A stretch of 64,000 nucleotides of DNA. It comes from Lepraria neglecta. Taxonomy: Eukaryota; Ascomycota; Lecanoromycetes; Lecanorales; Stereocaulaceae. Below, one piece after another: positions 11,229 through 21,898 of the stretch. How positions within the stretch are numbered: position 1 is the stretch's first letter; every line of letters begins with the position of its first letter. The notes beneath the pieces were generated by a model, which saw nothing but the letters and a program-made list of their open reading frames with translations, ran no database searches and had not been told where the DNA came from. The stretch spans positions 434,001-498,000 of the forward strand of contig CM065653.1 in assembly GCA_033220425.1 (NCBI GenBank), read 5' to 3'. A program made the translations under genes and the position numbers.

Positions 11229-12172
11229 TTATCTCGGATCGTATTCCCGAGCACATGGTTCCAGTCGTCCGATTGGGAAATCAAATTTTGATACACGACA
11301 CGACAGCGTGTTCATCGCCGGATCATGAAACCTCGACACCCAGGGTAAACCCAGCTCGAAGTCCCTAGGCGTCGTAACCATCGCCGCAGATTGCAGCACT
11401 TTAGCTTCACGAACCCGCCACCGCCCTTGACTCGCCGTAACGACATTGAGTTTGACACGCAGTGTGCGCAAGCCGGCCATTAACGCAAGCGTCTTCCACA
11501 CCATGTACCATTCCCGCTCGTAATCACGGAAACGTTTCTCGTCTTGGATATTGACGTGGATTGGTACTTTGTGGGAGAGATACCAATCGAGTTCCAGCGA
11601 GCGGATGGCGTGGAGGCGTTGTGGGAGGAGGAGCTGAGGGAGGTGGGCTATGATTGTGGGGTGTACGGTCTCGAAGATGTTGGTTGAGTATAGGATGTTT
11701 ATGGCTTCTGAGTAACTGTTGCGAAGCTATGTTAGTGCTGGAAACTGCAATACGTAGCAAACATAACATACCATCTTCGACACGCAAGCAGCAGAGGAAG
11801 CGAGATGCTATCCCCGACCAATCCTATATTCACACCTTGTTTAACCATCGACGTGCCTTGTCTTAGCCGCCTATCCAGCATCGTAAGACTGATCCTCCGC
11901 CCCCTAATAGTCGCTTCCCATATCTGTAGCCTCACCTCCTCAGGAAGTCGCCTGAAAAGCGCTGACTGCTCCTGCAAGAACGTCTTCTGCTTCTTCGATG
12001 CGGTGGCCGGCAAGGGCAACGTGAGGGCGCGTTTCCGGGCTTTCAGCGGCTTTGGTCCAGGCGGGATTGCTGGTCCTCGGTCGCGGTTGGCGTGCCTGTG
12101 GTCGAACAGGGTGCCGACAAGCCATATAAGGGGCAGGCAGAAGAATCGGAGCACTGCGTAGCGGCGGGACAT
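11229..12172 (-). CDS. DUF7730 domain protein
   Basis: Two exons, 11772-12172 and 11229-11715, with a 56-nt intron in phase 2, give 295 residues. The N-terminus has a hydrophobic stretch (VLRFFCLPLIWLVGTLF), possibly a signal anchor. A basic linker follows, then the start of the domain: LFRRLPEEVRLQIWE, later LLLACRRCYSEAINILYSTN, and further on SLELDWYLS and FRDYEREWYMVWKTLA. This F/LPxExRxxIWE...CRxxYxEA order is characteristic of the large, mostly uncharacterised F-box-like/DUF7730 families of Pezizomycotina. No catalytic residues are known. Transcribed convergently toward the metallopeptidase, with 182 bp between the two stops; divergent from did4. Function unknown. Confidence 0.78.
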
Positions 12173-12448
12173 GATTGTAGAGATGGCATGGTGCCTGAGA
12201 TGGGGGACTTTTCAGCTCCTATTAGGTAGGATTGGAAGGATTCTGCCAATGTAGTTTAGGCACTTTGATATCTTGGCGTTGCTAGCGCGGAGCGTCATCC
12301 CGCTGGTTGATTGTAGAGCTTCAATTGCTTCACTCCAGGTAGCGATATCAAAGCAGCTCTTGGACCTTTGAGAGCTCGTTTCCGTTCCTCGTAACCTGTG
12401 ATACCTACAACTGCACTTCCCACCTTCATATTCCTCCAGTCCTCCATC

Positions 12449-13367
12449 ATGAACGTACGCAAAGCCCCCAATTAGGCCCCACTATTGATTGCTCCTGAGC
12501 TTACAGTTCTTAGATCGTCGAGTGGGCCTTTGGCAAGCGCATGACCCCTCAGGAACGGCTACGGAAACATCAACGTGCCCTCGAGAAAACCCAAAGAGAG
12601 CTAGACCGTGAACGAGTGAAGCTAGAGAATCAAGAGAAGAAGTTAGTCCAGGATATCAAGAAGAGTGCAAAGGTAATTCAGGTCACACCAGAAAAGCGAG
12701 GGAACAGAGGACTTATGCTACGTGCAGAATGGACAGATGGGAGCGTGCAAGATACAAGCAAAGGACCTAGTCCGGACTAGAAGGTACGTATATTCTGGGA
12801 TTACTTGCGCGTTCACTAATGACACACCGTCTCTCCTCAAGATACATACAAAAATTCTACTCCATGCGCACCCAACTCCAAGCCATATCCCTCCGCATCC
12901 AAACCGTGCGATCCAACGAGCAAATGATGCAATCAATGAAAGGCGCCACCTCCCTGCTCGGCAGCATGAACAGGCAGATGAACCTACCAGCTTTACAGAG
13001 AATAGCTATGGAGTTTGAGAAGGAGAATGATGTTATGGATCAGCGGCAGGAAATGATGGATGATGCTATTGATGATGTGACGGGACTGGAGGATGAGGAG
13101 GAGGGAGAGGAGGTTGTTAAGGAGGTGTTGGATGAGATTGGGGTGGATCTGGGTCAGGCGGTATGTCGCTTTACTATTACCCTCTTCTCGCCGGGCAAGA
13201 TCTTATGGCTGACAATGGGTCCTGTACAGATGGGAGAGACACCCTCCGGCCTCCAGAAAACCGCAGTGGCAGACGGTCGAGTCGCAGAAGCTATTGGAGG
13301 AGGACCAGGAGGCGGTGGAGGAGCCGATGATGATCTACAAGCTCGATTGGACAGCTTACGGCGGTAG
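12449..13367 (+). CDS. did4: ESCRT-III subunit Did4/Vps2 (CHMP2)
   Basis: Five exons (12449-12454, 12514-12672, 12728-12783, 12842-13160, 13230-13367) give 225 residues, close to yeast Did4. The first exon encodes only Met-Asn. The signature WAFGKRMTPQERLRKHQRAL is followed by the long basic alpha1 and alpha2 coiled coil (RTRRYIQKFYSMRTQLQA), the acidic autoinhibitory region around EDEEEGEEVVKEVLDEIG, a Gly-rich linker, and a C-terminal MIM1 helix (DDDLQARLDSLRR) that recruits the Vps4 MIT domain. The protein polymerises on endosomal membranes for multivesicular-body sorting. The tiny first coding exon is a real splice feature: without it there is no suitably placed ATG before WAFGK. Very high confidence in identity. 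Confidence 0.96.
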
Positions 13368-13946
13368 CACTGCCGGAAGTGTTGTGTACGATAATTGCAT
13401 GAAGATACGAGGACCTGAAGGTCGGCCGCTTGCGTTATACAGATTTGTTCTTGGAGTATCGACACAGTGGGGACTAGAGCCATTGGGAAGGGCCCTTGGA
13501 AAAAACTCAGTAGAGGCCTGCAATGACCACCGTGAATTTTTCCCAGTTGTGGGTTAAGAATTAAGGAGGGGGTAGAAAACAAAGCCTGTATTCCGGCAAA
13601 TACTGGCTGGCTTGGTGCTGCATGTACTCGTAATGTTTTGAGGTTATAGATCTAGAGCACTACTACAAGTCCTACGTTGCGGCATGAGTGGGGGGCTCTA
13701 TATCAGGAGAATCCTATTGATGAGCATCCAAAGCCTTGGGAGCCAGGACAGTGAAGACAGCCTGCGCATTCACTAACAGCAATGCCCAGGAAAGCTTCAT
13801 TCACTCCCTCATTGCCTCGAGACCATTTCATCCTTGCCCGGCCAGAGCATTTATTTTCAAACCCCCTCCCCCTCATCTTCCCCCTCATTACACCTCCTTC
13901 CCTACCAAGAACAAAACCATTTCATTGAGCAATCTACCAAGCAACC
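13368..13946. other. Spacer downstream of did4
   Basis: No ORF with coding character. The first 200 bp are probably did4 3' UTR; the last 150 bp are CT rich (CCCCTCCCCCTCATC) as in many fungal promoters. Confidence 0.5.
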
Positions 13947-15103
13947 ATGGCGAACAAAGACGAGCAAGAGATGACGAGCAATGAGCCGGAAGAACTAAAG
14001 GCAGAAGGGCTGTCAATCCACACGAATGCTATGATGTAAGGTCGAGATCATTATCTAGATGCGGATTTATTGTTGACGTTGCACAGGCTCAAGGGGATGA
14101 AGGATGTGGCGGAGTCTGATCCCGAGTGTGCAAAAACGTTGGGAGCTCCATGACAATACCAAGTGAGCCTTGACACCGCTGTCAAAAGTGTTCTCTTTAT
14201 TGACATATTGCAGACAGCAGGAAGCCTATCGTGCTGAGCAGGAGGCAAAGAAGAGAGCAGGTGCATCTTCTCGCTCTGAGAATGCAGACATAGCGAAGGG
14301 TCAGTGCAGATCATCGAGTTCACCTCAGATGCGATTAACAAGAGACATTTACGAAGGAATGGCTCAAAGCTTTGTCCCTTGACGACGAGGCCGATGAAAA
14401 GGCAACTCCGTCTGCCAAAACCAAGGCCGAGACCAAAGGACACGCTACGAAGTGAGGACAATTCCTGTCTTGGGCCAATGCTAGATCCGCTGATGGGAAT
14501 AAGGATAAGGGAGGCACTTCTTCCTCCCGCTCTGGCGATGAGGGTGCCCGAAGCACGAGCGGTGGTGGGTCCAGCAATAGAGAAAAGTCTGCGCTGGAAT
14601 ACTTGCTGGAACAAGGAAGTTGGTGACCAAGCCGTGGACCCATGGGATGTCACTGACGCCAAGCAGTTCCTTCGACAACATTGAATAATGTCGACATCAG
14701 AGAGGTGGATTACAGCGGCACGACAACCACAGCAGAGAGATTGATGAGGGCCATCGAGCAGGACGGCCTCCCCCAAGACCTACTCACTCGCGAGCATTTC
14801 GGGCTCAGCAAAGTTGACAAACTAGACGATGAATTGAAATTGATGGGTCTCTATAAGGGTCTTCTCGTTCTACTCGACAACCCACCCAGCACGAAGACTC
14901 TCCACGGGTGGCAGCAAAGCAACAAGTTAGCCGAGGGCATACTCAAAGCCTACAGTTGACGTGAGAGCGGATACCTCTCGTGGTTCAAGAAGAACAAGCA
15001 TCTCGTGGACCAGAACTATGCCAATCCTAGGGGTCCAAGGGCTCCTCCCAAGCGAGGCGAGACAATCAGTGATGATTTCTACAAGGATGTGCTGTCATCC
15101 TGA
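13947..15103 (+). pseudogene. Unrecognised acidic/Lys-rich gene, probably decayed
   Basis: The start is MANKDEQEMTSNEPEELKAE. Coding-like blocks follow: LKGMKDVAESDPECAKT, KQQEAYRAEQEAKKRAG, FTKEWLKALSLDDEADEK, SALEYLLEQGSW, then a long block from 14681 (NNVDIREVDYSG ... LDDELKLMGLYKGLLVLL). The blocks lie in different frames and not all of the changes can be explained by GT..AG introns; one frame change inside 14090-14160 looks like a single-base event. The last block stops at TGA (14957-14959), yet the same frame continues for 47 codons of plausible protein (GYLSWFKKNKHLVDQNY) to a second TGA at 15101-15103. I do not recognise the family. It may be a gene with an unusual structure, but a decaying one is likelier. 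Confidence 0.4.
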
Positions 15104-15639
15104 AGGCAGACCTGGGGCTCGAAGGATCATGCTGTGGTGTCGAAGCGTGCGGGATCCTATACATAGCGTCTGCTCTACGGAGAAAACCTAGCTCAGTGAC
15201 TAGGAATAGATTGGAGCTCTGCAAATGACAAGAGATTATCAACGGCTGATCAATTGCTGATGCCATGGTTAGTTGCATCCTGCTCGCTCGTATGGCTCCG
15301 TTGACAGGGCCTAGCATGACCGATGTGAGACACACAATGTCCGAAGTCCTTCGAGAGTGGGTGCGGGAAGAGCGAGCTGGGGCACCAAGACGTGAAAAGC
15401 TGACCCGATGGTCGGGAAGGCACCTTTGATTTAGCATCTGACCAACATTGGAATGTGTCTCAAGCGAAAAATGGGGTGCGGTAATAATAAAGATACAAGC
15501 GAAAGTACCTTAGGTGACCCGGAGCAACATGTCGTAACGGGAAGCTGCGGTTTGTTGCATGATGGTGAGACCGAACAATGCGACCCATCTTGCAGCAGAA
15601 GCTGAAACGTACATTGCGCAATGCACGGTTCATGAAAAA

Positions 15640-16117
15640 ATAGTTGGTTGTGTTGGGAGTAAGAGGACTGGCCGTGTTCTTGGCTCCGGACATGGCACCA
15701 TCCTTGCTCGGCTTGCCTGTGGGATGCGACTTACCTAGGTAGCCATGCAAATACTGTCAAGTTTCACGCATATCAAGTAGACAATCAAATGCGAATAACC
15801 GAGGTTACAAACCATCGAACATGCCGATCGAAGTTTGATAGTCCGGTCGATCTATAGCGCTGGTGGAATTTCCTCCTCGGTAGACATTTCATCATCACGC
15901 ATCTTAGTACTGATCTAAGGCACCTTCGTCTTCGTCTCGGCCTCTTTATCGTCATCTGATTCCTTTTGAACTTCTGATATCTTTCTCTTGAGGGGGTGAG
16001 CGTGTTTGTACAGATAAGTTTTTTAGCGGCATGGAAATCCTTGGCAATGTTTCGGGCCCAGGATCCCTTCCCATCTCCCAAGAAGTTGGGATCGTCAAGT
16101 ATAAGATAGGAAGACAT
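15640..16117 (-). pseudogene. Decayed coding tract, family unknown
   Basis: The minus strand starts MSSYLILDDPNFLGDG..SWARNIAKDFHAAKK. In another frame it continues as YLYKHAHPLKRKISEVQKES and an acidic/Lys-rich tail, with a stop in the middle of it. The frame switch coincides with a run of six A (minus strand), so a one-base slip is the simplest explanation. A further block with PTGKPSKDGAMSGAKNT lies near 15.7 kb. No family recognised. Confidence 0.3.
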
Positions 16118-16538
16118 TCAATGAAACGTTTGGTACAACGTCAAAAGGCCATGCAAAAGACCCAGCCGCCAATCCACAAAATAGGCAGTGAGGGTCCTAC
16201 TAAATCCGGATACAGAAGTCAACGAGATCTCCAAGGATGATATCACAGCTTGACTGACTGCCTTGTCTAGCTCCACGATGTCGTTGGCTGCTATACGGTC
16301 ATTGACTATTACCGTATAGGTCTTCTACGTACAGGGCGAAGTGGAAAGAGATAGCGCGAAGATTGTGGAAAAGGTGTTCCCAGAAAACTGTGGCCTATAC
16401 TCTGCTTCGCGTCTTCATTTCTGGATTTTGCCCACGCGTCTATTAGCAGTAACAGATCTAAGATATATTTCTTGTTCTATTTGGTTCAACTTCCTTAGTC
16501 TTCCATGTGTATATCTGACGAATACCAGACATTTCAAG

Positions 16539-17953
16539 ATGACACTAAACAAATCATGCCAAGACCAGGCTCTACGAATTATCGAAAGGCCATTCTATTC
16601 AAGAAGATTCTACTCCGAACAATTTGTTTATCCCAGCACAATTAATATCGGTTCTAGTCGTATTCCAATACGACGTATTCCTCGAAGAGAGATGAAAAAG
16701 ACTTCAACATGGGCATCAAATTCATCACCATCGACACTAGCTAGCCATTCCACCATCAAACCAAAGTCCCATCTTCCGTTCAAGAGTCATTCGATTGCAT
16801 GTGCTCAGCATCGCCGGTCTACATCATCTCCATTATTTTCATCTAATTCCATTCAACATACTGCTCCAACACCTAAATTATCTCCAAACATTTCTCATCT
16901 CAAACCCTCCGCGGCAGAGATCCGAGGTCGAATAGAATTTCTAATCCTCGAGCCGAGACTCAAAGATTTCAAGCTCTGGAGGGCACGAAACCGAGAGACA
17001 GCCAGCCAAACTACTCCTACAACGTATGATACACAAGAGCATCAACCGCAAACAGCATCTTCTCTCACGGCGTAGGATCCCAGCAAAGTCGAAAATGTCG
17101 ACTCGACTCAAGAATGAGCCAGAGCAAGGATCGAGCAAAAAGCATCGGGATCTAGCCAACAGACAGACAGCTACTACCACCTCTACGACGTATAATACGC
17201 AAGTAAACCAACCGCAAACAGCAAGCAAACCTACAGGTGAAGCTATCGAGGCCTCATTGTCGCAAAGTGGTGCGATGAGCAACCGACCCTCCCCAGCCAG
17301 CGAACCCTACATCATCCATAAGCGAGATGTCTCAGGCAACCAGCCCCATGCAGTAGAATTGCTCAAGATACCCTCGATTGCGACTTCGACGGCGTACGCG
17401 AGTTCTAATACATTACGTACTACGCCGACGAACAAGAAGGCAAACCATTCCCACTCGCCCAAATCCAGACTCGATTCGGGGTAATTTCTATCCTCGAATA
17501 GACTCCCATATTCCTTCTCAAGCTATCCAAGCCGACACGACCGTTATCATGTAACAAGAACCCCTTTTCCCCCCCCTTCGGGGCCACGATATCCTCCCTC
17601 CGCCGCCACAACGCCCAACACAAGAGCCTAGCAGCTCTACTATGGAACATGCACCGCAAGTAAGAACGGAAAATGAGGAAACTTATTACGAAGATAGCGC
17701 TCTCGTGGAGAAGGATAGGGCACTCAAAGGAGGTGAAGGGAAAGGAGGATGAACTCCAAAGAGTGGCGAATGAGAAAGACAGGGAGATTGTTAGGTAATC
17801 TCTTCCCTTATGACAGGGTGACAGGCCGTGTCCGCGGCAATGTGACAACAGTGTGGGCAGGAGATAGGGGTTGCGATGGAATGGCGTCGTTGAGTGATAT
17901 TGCGGACTGGTAGCGGAGGGCGTGGGGTAATTCAAATGTTGCTGTATCTCCAC
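16539..17953 (+). pseudogene. Ser/Thr/Pro-rich hypothetical ORF and decayed downstream coding tract
   Basis: An ORF at 16539-17075 (MTLNKSCQDQALRIIERPF...) is rich in Ser, Thr, Pro and Arg and has no recognised domain. An 80-bp imperfect direct repeat links its end (about 16993-17072) to 17150-17235: both encode variants of ET/QTA..TTY(D/N)TQ..QPQTAS. Beyond this, coding-like blocks in shifting frames (YITYYADEQEGKPFPLAQIQ, then an acidic helix EETYYEDSALVEKDRALK) suggest a gene with a coiled-coil C-terminus that has lost its frame. Whether the first ORF belongs to the same gene is unclear. Confidence 0.3.
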
Positions 17954-20900
17954 AACGAAAAGAGGCGGTGAAGAGCTTTGGCCGACGAAGTCGTAGATCT
18001 ATAACCTACGAGTAATCTTGATTCGCAACCCAGCTTTGTAGCTTTCTTTGTTGGAGAGTTATGCTGCTATACCCAGGCCGATTTTTCCAGAGTATATCTC
18101 GGCAACTTCCTTTACATTGAGGGCTCTGATCCAAAACACTTCGCCCATGAAAATTTTCGCATAATCAGATAGAATAACTCATACACTAAGTGCATTTTGA
18201 TGTTTGCTTTGGTTGAGCACTTTATTGTTGTGTCAAAGTAGAGATCTGGGAGGCCCTCCGGCTAAAGCTCGGTTCTAAGACTACTCCGAAAACCGGCCTG
18301 ACTTACCCGGCCGGGAATGGTTGCGATTGCAACAAGACCACGAAGGCTGCGGCAAAGGTCAGACACAGATCATACATCGATGCATGCTCGATAATGAAGT
18401 CCTCCGACAGGTGGCGGATTCATTCGCTGTCCTGCAGGATGAAGGTGGGATGGATTAGTCTTTCACGTTGCGCCCCTTCGTGTTCGTGTCGGCGATCAGA
18501 ATCAGCATTTCGAAGCGCACCTCTTGATTGTTCCAAGCTCGGATTCACGGATACTTCCATTCTTTGTCAACCTTGGTACACAGGTTGCAAGATTCCAAAT
18601 GTTCTGATAGGCTTTCGGGTGGGGCTTGAGAATTCGTAATGGCCAGCATAGTCAGCAGGCAAGCTTACCATTTTATTTGAAGCTTTTGTCGGAGGAGAAC
18701 AAAAACAAAACGCCCCGTGTCAGCACACCCTCTCGTGGCGTTTTAGCTATCGAAGTCTTATGCATGGATTCGATGGAAGCGATGGAAAGACGGCGACCGG
18801 TGCATCTGCCTAGAAAATACCCACAGCACTAAGGCGAGCAGCTGCTGCATGTCGATAGCGTATTGCTAGTATTAGAACTGTGACTGTGCCAGTAGTGAAT
18901 AGCAAAGACGCACGTCTTGCCTGGCTTGACGCAGGCTTGTGCCAGTTGTGGAAATGATGATGCAAATCACGGACTGTCCTTTTTTGAAAGCGGCAAAGTG
19001 AGGGGCAGGTAGCCCAGTCTGAGGCCACCCGGAGACTACCAACCTCCACTCTTTTTTTTCCAGCTGACATCAAACCCCTCAGCGAGTCAGCGATAAAGCG
19101 CTCCTCTTCAACTCGTGCTTCCACCACTAGCAGCAATCTTTCGCGAGATGAGAAATCTTGCTTTGCCTCGCCGAACACCACCATATCCGACGGTCGGCCG
19201 CAAGACGGCGAGGTGCACTTTCTGTGACTTCGTATCGCAATCAGTGGTACAAGAGTACAGTAGCAGTCGGCCCTTACGGCTTTTTTTCAAATCCATCACC
19301 ACTCTAGCTGATCTAGGATCATCCACGCATACCGGTCTTGGCACCATAGTTTTTCGCTCATCCCTGAAGATGTTGTCGTGGCCTTCCACCACACTTTCTG
19401 TCCCACAATCCGTCATCCAATTCTGATTGGGGTCTAGATATGCGGGCGTCTACTGCTTGCAAGGCCATTGCCGCTGAGACGTCTCACCTTCCTGACTCTT
19501 CCGATTAGTCTCACTGCAGCAAAAATGGCCGTCGGCTAGATCGATTGGCATTCTTGTTTCGTCGGTACAACACATCAAGAATGGAACATGACAGGAAGGC
19601 AAATTGGGGGTGTGATGACCCAAGCGATACGCCTCGTGTTAATGGAATGCACGACCAGTCGGCTTGTCAACAAGGCCAACGCACCTCAACCTTACATCAA
19701 CAATGTTGATGATCCCTCTTGGTCATTCGGCTAGGCCTCTTGCATGATTATTGCTTACTGCAGTCACTATTCGGATTCACCAACATCAAACTCTAGCGCA
19801 TAGATCCATCATCGCCGTTGTGCTGCGCCAGGCAGGATTGCGAATACAAGTGTCTATCTTTGTAAACTTTGCCTTCGTGGGCTCTCTGTAACGCCGCTCG
19901 TGCATACGAGCCTATATTAGTCGGTGCCGAATCCGCTCATATGACAGCCTGGGTCGACTGCGTGGTATATTTTCGGTTGCAAGTTTGTTTCTTAGCTCGG
20001 GAACCAACCAGAGCGGTGGTAAGATACCATGCTGAGACGATCAGTCTTCAGAAGAGACCCGATCACAGCCACCGGCATATTCTTCCAGAATCTACTAGTC
20101 AGGCAGGGGAGGTGATGTAAAGGTTTTGACAGCATCATCATAATCTATCTTGATTTGATTTTCAGCGCACCGGGCGGAAAGCCTGGAATTAGAGATGGGA
20201 GTCTAAGCGGTGCCTAGGGAAGACGCTTGCTAGGCCACGGGGCCAAGCCTCTTTCAAATTCCTTTCAATCAGCAGGTCCGCTTTCCGTTTTTGACTGCTA
20301 TCGGTCAAAGGAATCTGGATCTCCTCATCTTCGCCTTGCAGCTTGGTCCCCCCTACATGCATTCAGTTTGATTTGAGCCTGCTCATTCACTGTTCGCAAA
20401 GTTAGATTGCCTATCAGCTCACATCATTTGGGCGCTATTATCTAATTACGGCGATTGCCTGCCTCGCTTTCCGTATCACACAGACGCATCGGCGCCATCT
20501 AACGTGCCTAGGTACCTAGTCTCGGTCTCGTAGTCCTTCAAATTCAATCCTTAGGTACGATTAATCTGACACAGCGGCATCAGCGCTTTGCCTTCGCCAA
20601 AGTCCTGATCCTGATTTTCCCACCCCCACCTCTCCTCTTAGATCTCTTTGTGCCTCTGACCACTTGCTCGGGTATGAGTTGGATTCACTCGCCAATCACC
20701 TTCCAAGATCGTCCACTTTGCCTTTCAATGCTCGTCTGGCGGCAGTGATCGGGTAGCCACCTTACCTCATGTAGCTTAACCCGTCCAAGGACTTTTGCAG
20801 CCAGCCTCCAGCTATCAAACGGAGCCACTCTCCACTCCCGCTTGGCTGCTAGCGGTGGATTCACAAACACACCTCACGTAAAAAAGCAACAAGGCTTTTA

Positions 20901-21898
20901 ACCTCCTTGATCCATCCCTACAGCCTACAACCTAGGCAGCTAAGGGACCGATACAAAGGCCCCTAGATCCTTAAGTCCTTTATTATTAATCTACTTAATT
21001 GCGTGTCGATTGTCGTCGCGGCACACCGCGTTCGGTACTCAGGCTCGTATCATTGGACCTGATACATAGCTCGGTCGCCCTTGCTACCTTTGTGCATAAT
21101 CCACTCTACACTAATCCTAGGTCCCCAGGATCCCATCAATCCGCTTTGGTGGCTCGCAAACTAGCTCTAGCATTGATGAGACTAGGAGACTATTGAAAGG
21201 CGAAAGCTTCACTACTCCGGAAACACACTTTCTTCCTTCCTGGCATTTGCTGCCTTTCGCACCAAGACACACGAATCGAAAGGGATCCGTGATCAGCCCT
21301 CTTGGAACATTGGTCATGGACTGGCTTGGATCACACTCTTAGATCTTATGCCGGATGAGCAACACATCCACACATCCTCCTTTCATTCCCTGGAACCATT
21401 GGCGTTTCGTCTCCCCTTTCCATTCTCCACGCCCCCGGGATATGCATTTTCATTAATTCTCTTTTATTACTCCGTATTTGGCTCTGACCTCCCTGACAAC
21501 CCTGACTACCCTCTCGGGTCATTTCACGTGGAAGCTTCCCTTTTCCTCACTAGCTCTCATTCTGGTCCTACTGTTCAATAATAAATCAAGTCCTTCACGC
21601 TTGCCGTCCGCGCCTCTCAAGTATCACTGAGCTTGATGGCTACTCAGTCACCGCCCTCACCTTCTTCTCATCAATCCCTTTGACATCTTTCCTTTGGCAA
21701 TTCACGCAAAGGAGCTCTCACTTAAATGAGGTCACCATTGAACCAAGCAGCAGCTACACCACATCGTCCTCAACACATCTATGACTCCCCTCGCCGAGTC
21801 TGTTCATAGCAGACACCAATACCCCCATCGACGCCAACAGTCCAAGTGACATCTCACCAAATCCTCGACCGTCCTCTCTCTCATACCCTGCTGCGCCA
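17954..21898. other. Long gene-free region, probably including the cyclin promoter and leader
   Basis: No ORF here has a recognisable domain or splices into a convincing chain. From about 20.3 kb on, the plus strand becomes rich in C and T with many CTTCC/CCTCC tracts, as in long leaders of fungal regulatory genes. A short upstream ORF starts at ATG 21726 (MRSPLNQAAATPHRPQHIYD...) and ends 60 bp before the cyclin ATG region. Fragments at 18.3-18.6 and 19.1-19.4 kb are open for 80-100 codons but unconvincing. Confidence 0.45.
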
